A DNA stretch of 38,010 nt from Psychromonas sp. SA13A (GTDB lineage: Bacteria; Pseudomonadota; Gammaproteobacteria; Enterobacterales; Psychromonadaceae). A program made the translations under genes and the position numbers. Every line of letters starts with the position of its first letter. Position 1 is the first letter of the stretch. The notes under the pieces were generated by a model that saw only the letters and a program-made list of their open reading frames with translations, was not told where the DNA came from and searched no databases. Positions 16,756-25,281 of this stretch are shown one piece after another. The DNA is taken from positions 1-38,010 of the forward strand of contig NZ_WTKU01000032.1 in assembly GCF_011378715.1 (NCBI RefSeq), in the 5' to 3' direction.

Positions 16756-18027
16756 TTAAGAAATAATGGGTTTTAACCCGTATTGCAATCGTCCCGTTTT
16801 TTTATCTCTGTCAGGGTGTGCCCGTTTGGCATATTTTGACAGAAAATGGATTGTGCTTTTCCACGTTTTTTTGAGCTTCGATATTATGTTTTGCGTTATC
16901 AATTCCATCAGTGGATAAAACCAACCCTGTGTATTTTTAGCAACCATAAACGTCGATAACTCAACGTCAGTAAGTTGCTGAACACTTAACCCTATACGTA
17001 GTTTAACCAACAATGAGAGTAAACTACTCCAGACCAATCCTTCCATCATTGTCGCTTTTCGAGTGTTAAACTTTTGTAAGTTACAATATGATTTCCACTC
17101 TTTAAAGAGCAGCTCAATTTGCCAGCGTAACTGATAGAGTTTCATCACCTTTTCAGCACTAAACTGCTCTCTATCCAAATTAGTTGCCCAATAAGTCGGT
17201 TCATCTTTTCCTTCCGGCCAACTGGTAATTAATCGGTAATTGGTTTTCCCTTCTACGTCCATGTCAACAATGCCACTACGGCGAATATGCTTCTTAACCG
17301 CTTTTTGTTTTATTTTCTGAAACCGTTTTAATGGCTTACCCGCTTTATTGAATCCGGCAACAACCATCGGGTTAACTGTTGTTTTGGCACGTACAACATA
17401 AGCACCTCCAGCCTGGTCAATCTCATCTAAATATGACAGCTTGAAATAACCTCGGTCAGCCAGCAATAACCTACCTGCTAATGCGTCGGCATCGGGTAGA
17501 AAGTCATACTCCGCTTGACTATCAGGACTGATAGATACTTGTTCAGGATAGCCTTTCAATACGTCCCAGCTAACATGAACCTCGATGGCAGCAGGGATAA
17601 TTTTGGTAAAGCGACCTTTGAAAATATCTTTTAAGCTATCGTGAACAGCAAAAGAGCTACCATCTTGTCATACGATACCTTTAAAGGCTGATAACTCAAC
17701 TTCAGTGCCAAGTACTTGTTGCTGCCAATCATTGACAGCAACACCAATTAACTCTTTTATCAGTTCAACAAATTCCGGTTTACTCAGCTGATTATGAAAG
17801 GGCTTATACTGCACATCCGTTTCAGTTAACTTTACAAAGTAGCGATGTAAATCCGTTACCGTATCGACTGATTTATCACCTAAAGCAGTGATTAATGACA
17901 TCACCAATTCAAAAGGTTTAATAATTCGTTTTCGGTTACAAAAGTTAACATTTTTACCTATTTCATTAATTTTTAATTCATTAAGGACTTTAGTTATTTG
18001 CAGTAACTCAGTATTATCTTTATTCAT
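16756..18027 (-). pseudogene. IS4-family transposase with one internal stop codon
   Basis: ATG 18027 opens a 424-codon frame that is broken only by TGA at 17668-17670; the sequence goes on in the same frame with QDGSSFAVHDSLKDIFKGRF (first catalytic Asp region). LLLADRGYFKLSYLDEI holds the second Asp and YQLRWQIELLFKEWKS the IS4 Y-(2)-R-(3)-E-(6)-K motif with the catalytic Glu. CGA to TGA (Arg to stop) would explain the stop, a single transition. Apart from this the gene is whole, so loss of function is recent. Confidence 0.88.
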
Positions 18028-18070
18028 GCTCTGATTTGCTCATTGATAGTGGTTTCGCAATTACTATCAG

Positions 18071-18080
18071 ATCAAATTCC
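18071..18080 (+). repeat. Target-site duplication of ISAs1 copy 3, left
   Basis: GATCAAATTC directly before the CAGGGC end; exact copy at 19356-19365. Confidence 0.92.
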
Positions 18081-19355
18081 AGGGCTAAATCATGAAAAGT
18101 ATGATTTTTGACCTATTTTTTTGTGATGCTTATCCAAAAATTTTTAAATAAAAAGGATCAACTTGTAGATCGAGTTTACCTATGATCTTATGCTTATCTT
18201 TAGACTAAAGATAATAAAATGAACGGGTTAACTTTAATGTCACATGTTTCAATCATCACTGATCATCGCCAAAACTGGAAAGTTGTTCACTCTTTACCTG
18301 ATATATTGTTTCTTACTATAACTGCAACAATTGCAGGTTGTGATGGATGGGAAGAAATATCAGATTTTGGCGACGACAATATAGACTGGTTGAAAAAGTT
18401 TAGTGACTTTAAGGGAGGAGTTCCTTCTTATCACACAATTGGCCGCGTTTTTTCAGCCATTGATCCACGACAATTTAGAAAAGTCTTTGCTAAATGGATG
18501 AATGATTGCCAAGAAATGACTCATGGTGAAACTATTGCAATTGATGGGAAGTGCCTTAAAGGTTCATACCATCAAGATGATAAGAAAGACGCTATCTACA
18601 TGGTCAGTGCCTTTGCTGAAGCAAATGAAGTTGTCCTTGGACAAGTAAAAGTTGAAAGCAAATCAAATGAAATTACAGCGGTGCCAAAATTATTAGATTT
18701 ACTTGATATCAGAGGGTGTTTAATCACCATTGATGCCATGGGGTGCCAGACTAAAATTGCTAAAAAGATAGTAGATAAAGGCTGCGATTACCTTTTAGCC
18801 GTTAAAGGTAATCAAGGTCGATTATTTACTAAATTAAATGAGATTTTCAATGTTCATAGGCTAAATTCAGCGTCGAAAATATTTTCAGCCAAAGTAATAA
18901 AGGACATGGAAGAGAAGAAACTCGACACCATATGGTAATACATGATTTAACTGAGTTGGGAGACATTCAATTTGAATGGCCAGAGCTTAAAAGCATTGGT
19001 TATTCAGTCTCTTTTAGAAAAGAAGGCAATAAAAAAGAAACATGCTCATTTCGCTTTTATATTTCATCTGCAAAATTAAGTGCCGAAGAGTTTGCCTATG
19101 CAGCAAGAGCACATTGGAGCATAGAAGTGAAGCTACACTGGAAGTTGGATACGGCATTTAATGAAGATGCTTGTCGAATTAGACGAGAAAATTAGGATGA
19201 AAACCTTGCTATGGTAAGGCATACAACTATTAATTTACTCAAGAACGAAAAGACTTTTAAAGCAAGCATGAAAAGAAAGCTTAAAAAGGCCAATCGGAAT
19301 ACAAGTTATGTCGAGAAAGTCCTCATAGGGCGCGATCTTTCATGATTTCGCCCTG
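18081..19355 (+). mobile_element. ISAs1-family insertion sequence, copy 3 (1275 bp)
   Basis: Ends CAGGGCTAAATCATGAAAAG on the left and, complemented, CAGGGCGAAATCATGAAAGA on the right form a near-perfect inverted repeat. An exact 10-bp direct repeat GATCAAATTC flanks it. It has entered the region between the right end of an IS4 element and its transposase start. Its transposase gene has decayed, unlike its ends. Confidence 0.92.
18219..19345 (+). pseudogene. ISAs1-family transposase, frameshift and stop
   Basis: From 18219 the frame holds ITATIAGCDGWEEISDFG, SYHTIGRVFSAI, ETIAIDGKCLKGSYHQDD (first catalytic Asp), ITIDAMGCQTKIAKKI (second Asp) and LLAVKGNQGRLF. Near 18890 it shifts; the proper sequence KGHGREETRHHMVIHDLTEL follows in another frame, through HWSIEVKLHWKLDTAFNEDA (Glu region). 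That frame has TAG at 19193-19195 and then continues DENLAMVRHTTINLLKNEKT to the normal stop at 19343-19345. One frameshift and one nonsense codon make it inactive. It is distinct in sequence from copies 1 and 2. Confidence 0.88.
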
Positions 19356-19365
19356 GATCAAATTC
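19356..19365 (+). repeat. Target-site duplication of ISAs1 copy 3, right
   Basis: GATCAAATTC directly after the CCCTG end; exact copy of 18071-18080. Confidence 0.92.
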
Positions 19366-19505
19366 AGAGCATGTTTTCAACTGATTTTTTCTTAAGATTC
19401 AACCTATGAGCTGATACTGGATATTATTTAATGACTTTATATGTTGTAAAGAGACACAATCCGTATTTGGGCTCCATGTGCTTTACAATATAATTTTTGA
19501 TAAAA

Positions 19506-20828
19506 TTAATTGCTCTTTTTTGTAACTCGTAACTTATTCGCATCAAGTTGCTTTCTAATTTTGTCAAATGAAAAATACTCTGATTGAGCCAGTAGGCAGG
19601 TTCCAATCAAACCTTGCATATCATCAAGTTGAGACGTTTTTATCTCTAGATCTACTGTCATTAATGGCATGGCTTTCTCTAATATTACTTGGCGAATCGT
19701 TGATAGGTATTTATCTCCGAGTTTTGTTAATGGCCCAGCCAAAATAACCAGTGAAGGGTTATTAAAGTTAATTTGATGAGCCATTATCGACCCAATCGCT
19801 CTTGCACTTCTTTGTAATATTTCAAAGCTAACGCTGTCCCCCATATTTGCAGCAATCGCGATATCACTTGCCGTTACACGGCCAATATTTCGAGAAAGCA
19901 GCTCAGGTAGTTGTTTCGCTATTTGAGGTAGTCTATCTTCTTCAGACAGCTCTGGCTTACTCTGTAGTAATTGCGCTAAAATAGGGCTTTTACCTGCGTA
20001 TATTGCTTCCATTCCTTGCCGAGCAATAGCTGCTCCTCCTGCTACAACCTCAAGGCATCCTTGTTTACCACAAATACAAGGTGTTGAATTGCCTTCTACT
20101 TGGTTATGCGAAATAAACCCCGCTGCTCCCTTAGAGCCTCTATATAGCTTTCCATCTGCAACAATGCTGGCTCCTATACCAGTGGCGAGTTTGACCATAA
20201 TAAAATCGTTGTTATTTTTTGCCGATCCCCGATGTTGCTCTCCAAGTGCCATTGCATGCACGTCATTATCTACAATAACGGGGCACCCATATTGGTTGTG
20301 TAATACTGTTTTTAACGGATAATTATGCCAAGTAGATACAACTCCAAGAGGGGAAGAAACCATGCCTTTTCGATAATCTATAGGGCCGGGAAGTGCGATA
20401 CCTAATCCAATAATTTTATCTTGTGTCAGGTTCTCGTCGCTCAATAACCCGGTAATACAAATATGTACCTTCTGTAAAATATTGATTGGACCATCGGTCA
20501 TGTTACCCCTTTCAATTTTAAAATTGATTATCGTGGTATCAGTTCGACATAAAGCAACTTTAAAATGAGTAAGTCCAAGAAACACAGCTAAGAATACTCC
20601 AGGCTTTTCAGAAAGTTTAAGTAATGTTCTGGCCTGGGCTTTAGAGTCGGTATCGATAGGTTTTTCTTCGATTAAACCTAATTGTAATAACTGTTCAACT
20701 TGTAGTGACATAGTTGAACGAGCTTGTTTTGTAATTCGGCATAGTGCGGCTCTAGATATAGGGCCTTGGTTACAAATTATACTGAGTATTTTTGCACCGG
20801 CAGCTGATCCTGTCCAATAAAAATCCAT
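19506..20828 (-). CDS. ROK-family transcriptional regulator (NagC/XylR type)
   Basis: A 440-residue protein: N-terminal winged helix (about residues 10-55, GPISRAALCRITKQARSTMS), then a ROK sugar-kinase-like domain. GLGIALPGPID near 142, VDNDVHAMALGE at 186-197 and the zinc-binding CICGKQGCLE at 251-260 are clear. The usual E-x-GH motif before the zinc site reads GFISH here, which weakens sugar kinase activity and supports a regulator role. Regulators of this group bind operator DNA and let go when a sugar or sugar phosphate binds. It is the last gene of the ABC transporter operon, 13 bases after the lactonase gene, so it probably controls that operon. An inverted repeat TTGTAAAG/CTTTACAA lies between 19440 and 19495, downstream of the stop. 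Confidence 0.85.
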   Translation of the reverse strand: MDFYWTGSAAGAKILSIICNQGPISRAALCRITKQARSTMSLQVEQLLQLGLIEEKPIDTDSKAQARTLLKLSEKPGVFLAVFLGLTHFKVALCRTDTTIINFKIERGNMTDGPINILQKVHICITGLLSDENLTQDKIIGLGIALPGPIDYRKGMVSSPLGVVSTWHNYPLKTVLHNQYGCPVIVDNDVHAMALGEQHRGSAKNNNDFIMVKLATGIGASIVADGKLYRGSKGAAGFISHNQVEGNSTPCICGKQGCLEVVAGGAAIARQGMEAIYAGKSPILAQLLQSKPELSEEDRLPQIAKQLPELLSRNIGRVTASDIAIAANMGDSVSFEILQRSARAIGSIMAHQINFNNPSLVILAGPLTKLGDKYLSTIRQVILEKAMPLMTVDLEIKTSQLDDMQGLIGTCLLAQSEYFSFDKIRKQLDANKLRVTKKSN

Positions 20829-20841
20829 TTCTAAAAAGTGC

Positions 20842-21735
20842 TCATGGTAGCTTGGTTAAATTAAATGGCGTCGGCGCTTTTCCACCAATATGAGGCGTGT
20901 AAGTATACACCGCGCCAGCGTCGTTTTTAATGGCCACTTCTTTATCTTCTGAAATAGAAGCCGTTGTTATGTATAAAGTAGAAAAATTAGGCCCGCCAAA
21001 AGCACAGGAGGTTACTTTATTGGTAGGAAGCCACAAGCGTTGTACTTGTTGTTTTGTAGTAGGGTCAATCTTGATAACACTACTTCCCCCCCAAAGTGCT
21101 AACCAAATAAAGCCTTCACTATCGATACATAAGCCATCGGGGAAAACTTCCTGCTGAAGCAGTTGATACACGAGTTGTGCATCACTGAGGGTACCGTTTT
21201 CAAAGTCAATGCTATAACACATCACAGATTTACTGGGTGAATCAACATAATACATGCACTGTTTTTTTATATCCCAATCTAAACCGTTAGACACCGTGAT
21301 ACCTTTTAATACAACACTCACTTCCAACTCAGGTGTTATACGGTATAAGCAAGCTTTAGGTTGAATCTCAGCCTTATCCATTGTACCTATCCATAAATTC
21401 CCATAGGGATCAACTTTTCCATCATTAAATCTTAAGTTATCACTTACCCCTGGAACAGTAAGTAATGCTGTATACTGACCATTGCTGCGGTCTAAATAAT
21501 ATAAAGTACAACCACTTGCTACAACAACGTAGCGCTGGTCACAGTGTACGACAGCACTTACCTCTTCAGGAAAAGTAAACTCTTGTAGCAACGTACCAAA
21601 CTCATCGCTACACAACAGTTTGCCATTATGAATATCAACAAATAAGAGCTCATGAGACTGAGCTAACCACAATGGTCCTTCTGCCAATAAACAGCAATGA
21701 CTCGTTAATTTTTTAACACCTGAAATTTGATTCAA
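20842..21735 (-). CDS. SMP-30/gluconolactonase-family sugar lactonase
   Basis: A 297-residue six-bladed beta-propeller of the SMP-30/LRE family, which hydrolyses sugar lactones to the open acid using one divalent metal. The metal and active-site residues are visible: E19 in LLAEGPLW, the Asn in LRFNDGKVDPYGNLWIGTM, the Asn in TVSNGLDWD and the Asp in FPDGLCIDSEG. The start is a TTG at 21735 with AGAGG nine bases upstream; no ATG fits. The gene lies 23 bases after the second permease and 13 before the ROK gene. With lgoD next door, a hydrolase of L-galactono-1,4-lactone is a reasonable guess, but family members accept many lactones. Confidence 0.82.
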   Translation of the reverse strand: MNQISGVKKLTSHCCLLAEGPLWLAQSHELLFVDIHNGKLLCSDEFGTLLQEFTFPEEVSAVVHCDQRYVVVASGCTLYYLDRSNGQYTALLTVPGVSDNLRFNDGKVDPYGNLWIGTMDKAEIQPKACLYRITPELEVSVVLKGITVSNGLDWDIKKQCMYYVDSPSKSVMCYSIDFENGTLSDAQLVYQLLQQEVFPDGLCIDSEGFIWLALWGGSSVIKIDPTTKQQVQRLWLPTNKVTSCAFGGPNFSTLYITTASISEDKEVAIKNDAGAVYTYTPHIGGKAPTPFNLTKLP

Positions 21736-21758
21736 TGTATATCAACCTCTATTAACGG

Positions 21759-22736
21759 TTATTTGGAGCGACGCTGATCCAATTGTGAAATTAAAAGAGC
21801 ACAAATAATAATGGCACCCTTGGCGATAAGCTGCATTTCAATTTGCACATTAAGTATACCTAAACCATTGTTGATGATACCTATCATCAACACGCCCATG
21901 ATCGTACGTTGAATCGTCCCGCTGCCGCCCATTAAACTGGCACCACCGAGTACAACTGCTGCAATAACATCTAGTTCGATACCCGCACCGTAAGTAGCTG
22001 CTGCGGTATGGACTTGCGATGCTTGAATAATGCCGCCAATTGCAGCGCCTAGTGCACACAAGCCGTAACAGATGATCTTAATCTTATTACTATTATGGCC
22101 GCTAAGAAATGTAGCTCGGTGATTATCTCCTACAGCCGAGACCAAAACGCCAAATGTAGTTTTTTTCTGTACAAATATTGCGATCGCAGCTAGCACCACA
22201 AAAATATAAACTGGAACAGGGATACCTCCAATCAAGCCTGAACCAATAAATAAGAAGCTTTCTGGCTCACGAATTAAGTGTAAGCTTGGACCTGCAATTA
22301 ATAACCCCGCACCACGGACTATACTCATTGTTGCGAGTGTGACGACAATTGCTGGCAAGCCAATGAAAGCAACAAAACTGCCACTAATCGCACCGATAGT
22401 AAAACAAATTGATAACGTAGCTGGGATAGCGATAAGGACAGAGTCATCACTAATTTGTAGAAACCAGGCACATAGTACACCTGCTATCGCAAGTACTGGT
22501 CCGACGGAAAGGTCTATGCCGCCAGTAATAATGACGAAGGTCATTGCTAAAGCCATGATCCCCACTATTGAACTTTGATGGAGTATTGTTATCAGGTTTT
22601 GTCCACTAAAAAATACAGGATCAAGTATACTGAAGATGACAGACATAATAATGAGTGCAGCAGGAAGCGCAATTACACTTATATTGATCTTGCTAAGGGG
22701 GGCGGTTATTGAAGTATTACTAATAGAACTTATCAT
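21759..22736 (-). CDS. CUT2 sugar ABC transporter permease 2 (RbsC-like)
   Basis: A 325-residue inner-membrane permease of the ribose/xylose/AraH family with about nine to ten helices and the signature blocks TFVIITGGIDLSVGPVLAIA and VVLGGASLMGGSGTIQRTIM, the latter the ATPase-contact region. I start it at ATG 22736 (MISSISNTSI), which overlaps the ATPase stop as ATGA; the frame is open 29 codons further up, but that stretch codes for the ATPase end. It differs clearly from the other permease of this operon, so the channel is likely a heterodimer, as in the E. coli YtfT/YjfF galactofuranose importer. Confidence 0.9.
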   Translation of the reverse strand: MISSISNTSITAPLSKINISVIALPAALIIMSVIFSILDPVFFSGQNLITILHQSSIVGIMALAMTFVIITGGIDLSVGPVLAIAGVLCAWFLQISDDSVLIAIPATLSICFTIGAISGSFVAFIGLPAIVVTLATMSIVRGAGLLIAGPSLHLIREPESFLFIGSGLIGGIPVPVYIFVVLAAIAIFVQKKTTFGVLVSAVGDNHRATFLSGHNSNKIKIICYGLCALGAAIGGIIQASQVHTAAATYGAGIELDVIAAVVLGGASLMGGSGTIQRTIMGVLMIGIINNGLGILNVQIEMQLIAKGAIIICALLISQLDQRRSK

Positions 22737-24244
22737 GATTGGGCCTCTCCACCTACATAGGCGATAATTTTTTGCTGGCTGATACTTGCAGCGTTGTATA
22801 TTCCCTGTTTTTTTCCTGAACACATCACCATAATGCGATCTGCAATCCCCATGACTTCTTCCATATCTGAAGAGACCACAATAATGGCTGTTCCTTGATC
22901 ACGCAATTTTCGGATAAGAGTATATATTTCTGACTTAGCGCCGACATCAACCCCTACGGTTGGCTCATCCAGAATTAATACTTTTGGATGTAGCTCTAAC
23001 CATTTTCCGATCAATACTTTTTGCTGATTACCACCGCTAAGTTTAGACACTATTTTATTTGGATCGGCCGGCGTAATATTTAGCTGTTTAATTTGTTTAC
23101 TTACTCGTTGGTCGACTTTTATTTGGTTAACAATACCGAATTTCGCGATTTTATCATGCGAAACCATGAGTAAATTATCTTGTATATTGGCTTGCATCAT
23201 TAACCCATCTCGGTGCCTATCCTCGGGAACAAAGCCTATCTGATGTTTTATTGCATTCGCTGGTGACCTATTTTCATATTCAGCTCCCTCTAAAAAAATA
23301 CGCCCACTATCTAAACTATTTGAACCAAAAATAGTGTGCATTAACTCGGTGCGTTTAGACCCAATAAGACCTGTAATGCAGAGGATTTCACCTTTTGCCA
23401 AGTCAAAACTAATATCATCGAATTCACCTTTTTTACTTAGGTTTTCACAGCGTAAGATCACATCCTCGGGGACATGTTCTTTTTGTGCATGCTGATTAGT
23501 CTTCGTCGCTGCTTGAGCTAACGTTTTACCGATGAACTTCTCTAGCAATTCTTGACGAGTAAGATCGGAAATTGCACAATCTTCAACAATATTCCCATCT
23601 CGTAAAATAGTTACGCTATCACAAATCGCATAAAGCTCATCTAACATATGAGATATATATATGATGCCTACACCACTCGCCTGTAAGTTGCGTACAGTTG
23701 TAAAAAGGTTATTCACTTCAGTGTGGGATAGCCATGCAGTCGGCTCATCCATTAATAATACTTTTGCATTAAGTGCCAATGCTTTCGCTATTTCCACCTC
23801 TTTTTGTCTAACCGTTGGTAAGGTGCTAACAATGGCGTCTAAATCGAGTTTAAGTGAATATTTAAGTAATAATTCCTCTGCTTCTGCTCGTTGTTTTTTT
23901 CGATCTAAACGAGAAAAGCTCAAGACAGGTTGTCGACCTAAATAAATATTGTCGAGCACACTAAGTGCGGGCACTAAATTAGAATGTTGATAAATACAAC
24001 CGATACCAGCTTCCAACATAGTCGTAGGGTCGCCAAGTTTTAAAGGAACACCATCGAGTAATACTTTGCCTTGGTTGGCATCAATCGCACCAGTTAAAAT
24101 CTTTATTAATGTTGATTTTCCAGCACCATTTGCGCCGACTAAAGAACGTACTTCACCAGCCCTCAATTCCAAGCTCGCATTGTTCAAGGCGGTGAGAGAA
24201 CCATATTTTTTAGTCAAATTACGCGCGCTCAATAGTATAGTCAT
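22733..24244 (-). CDS. CUT2 sugar ABC transporter ATPase (RbsA-like)
   Basis: A 503-residue double ATPase. First half: Walker A GANGAGKST at residues 37-45, Walker B VLLMDEPTAWLS, with a poor signature (TLPTVRQKEVEIAKALA instead of LS.GQQQ..EIAKAL). Second half: degenerate Walker A GLIGSKRTE, good signature LSGGNQQKVLIGKWL and Walker B LILDEPTVGVD. This asymmetry, with one weak half each, is usual in the ribose-type family. It powers both permeases. ATGA overlaps join it to the genes on each side, which fixes its start at 24244. The substrate cannot be read from the ATPase. Confidence 0.93.
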   Translation of the reverse strand: MTILLSARNLTKKYGSLTALNNASLELRAGEVRSLVGANGAGKSTLIKILTGAIDANQGKVLLDGVPLKLGDPTTMLEAGIGCIYQHSNLVPALSVLDNIYLGRQPVLSFSRLDRKKQRAEAEELLLKYSLKLDLDAIVSTLPTVRQKEVEIAKALALNAKVLLMDEPTAWLSHTEVNNLFTTVRNLQASGVGIIYISHMLDELYAICDSVTILRDGNIVEDCAISDLTRQELLEKFIGKTLAQAATKTNQHAQKEHVPEDVILRCENLSKKGEFDDISFDLAKGEILCITGLIGSKRTELMHTIFGSNSLDSGRIFLEGAEYENRSPANAIKHQIGFVPEDRHRDGLMMQANIQDNLLMVSHDKIAKFGIVNQIKVDQRVSKQIKQLNITPADPNKIVSKLSGGNQQKVLIGKWLELHPKVLILDEPTVGVDVGAKSEIYTLIRKLRDQGTAIIVVSSDMEEVMGIADRIMVMCSGKKQGIYNAASISQQKIIAYVGGEAQS

Positions 24245-25221
24245 GCACTTTCCCCCGCTGAATTTTTGCTACGTAATTTATAATATTTGTATCGGTCATA
24301 AGAAACAGCGGCTATTAAAATAACACCTGTTATCACAGGTTGAGCATAAGTAGAAATTCCTGTTAGGGTCAGTCCAACTAGAATAACCCCCATCAGGAAA
24401 GCACCTATGACAGGACCAATCGCGTTACCTATACCGCCCTGTAAACTGATCCCACCTATAACGGCAGCTGTAATTGCGGTTAACTCTATGCCTATTCCTA
24501 AATTTTCAGTACTGGTCGTCATTCGTGAAACCATCACGATAGCTGCTAGCGCAGCACAAAATCCAGAAAATCCGTAGCTAATGATGATCATTTTGTCTAC
24601 TTTAATACCACAAAGTCGAGCGGCTTCAGGGTTACCACCTATCGAATATAAATCAAGCCCGATTCGGGTACGTGATAATATGTATTGGGCGGCAGCAAGT
24701 ACTATCAGTAAGAGGAAAAAAGAATAAGGAAATATACCGGAAAATTCATCAAAGAGACCTAGCAAGTTATCATCTATCGCTTGAGTCGCACTTTCTGGAA
24801 CAAGCTGTCTTCCTGATATGGCATAAGTAAGTCCACGATAAGCTGCCATAGTTGCTAATGTGGTAATGAAGGGTTGAATACGAAAGCGAGTGATCAGTAT
24901 GCCGTTAATCACACCTGCCATGGTACCTACCGCTATCGCTATAGGTAAAACAACATAACCGGGCATATGGAAAATAATATAGCAGTCAAACATTACCATT
25001 CCCACTAATGCGAGAATAGAACCTACACTAAGATCAATCCCTCGCATTAGAATGGGCAGTGCTTGACCTATTGCCAATATACCTAAGTGAGAGAAGCCTA
25101 TTAGAATGTTTTCAACATTACCTGCACTGCGAAATGTTGAAGAAAATAAACTAAAAATTAAAGATGTAATGACAAAAAAGAGTATAAGTTCTCTATTGGG
25201 AATATTTTTCAGTAGCCACAT
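24241..25221 (-). CDS. CUT2 sugar ABC transporter permease 1 (RbsC-like)
   Basis: A 326-residue integral membrane protein with LPILMRGIDLSVGSILALVG, PFITTLATMAAYRGLTYAIS and VIGGISLQGGIGNAIGPVIG, all standard for RbsC/AraH permeases. It follows the binding protein after a 60-base gap that holds a strong hairpin with a run of ten G on the + strand, and it overlaps the ATPase start (ATGA). Its C-terminus (VSYDRYKYYKLRSKNSAGES) is cytoplasmic and basic. Partner of the second permease at 21759. Confidence 0.92.
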   Translation of the reverse strand: MWLLKNIPNRELILFFVITSLIFSLFSSTFRSAGNVENILIGFSHLGILAIGQALPILMRGIDLSVGSILALVGMVMFDCYIIFHMPGYVVLPIAIAVGTMAGVINGILITRFRIQPFITTLATMAAYRGLTYAISGRQLVPESATQAIDDNLLGLFDEFSGIFPYSFFLLLIVLAAAQYILSRTRIGLDLYSIGGNPEAARLCGIKVDKMIIISYGFSGFCAALAAIVMVSRMTTSTENLGIGIELTAITAAVIGGISLQGGIGNAIGPVIGAFLMGVILVGLTLTGISTYAQPVITGVILIAAVSYDRYKYYKLRSKNSAGESA

Positions 25222-25253
25222 AACAACACTCGCTTGATGTACAATTTATAGTA

Positions 25254-25276
25254 TGAAGGGGGGGGGGACCCCTTCA
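25254..25276 (-). promoter_or_regulatory. Hairpin with C10 tract between binding-protein and permease genes
   Basis: TGAAGGGG and CCCCTTCA (8-bp arms) enclose a loop of G and A, giving a run of ten G on the + strand at 25258-25267. In the minus-strand mRNA it starts 5 bases after the binding-protein stop. It lacks a U run, so it is more likely an mRNA-stabilising or attenuating stem than a full terminator. Confidence 0.6.
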
Positions 25277-25281
25277 TTTAC

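Larger units (their letters stand above)
16741..19410 (-). mobile_element. IS4-family element interrupted by ISAs1 copy 3
   Basis: The left end reads CTCATAGGTGGGACTTTAAG (16741 on) and the right end, complemented from 19410, CTCATAGGTTGAATCTTAAG: an inverted repeat with three or four differences. Removing the ISAs1 insert and one copy of its 10-bp duplication leaves about 1.39 kb, the normal size of an IS4 element. One transposase gene lies inside on the minus strand. No clear target duplication is seen outside the ends. Confidence 0.75.

Noticed and set aside
19424..19606. Open frame of 60 codons overlapping the end of the ROK gene
   Set aside because: It overlaps the ROK gene in another frame and reads through an AT-rich inverted repeat; nothing supports it as a gene.
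22737..22823. Longer N-terminus for the second permease
   Set aside because: The extra 29 residues are polar, overlap the coding end of the ATPase gene, and the ATGA overlap at 22733-22736 gives a natural start.
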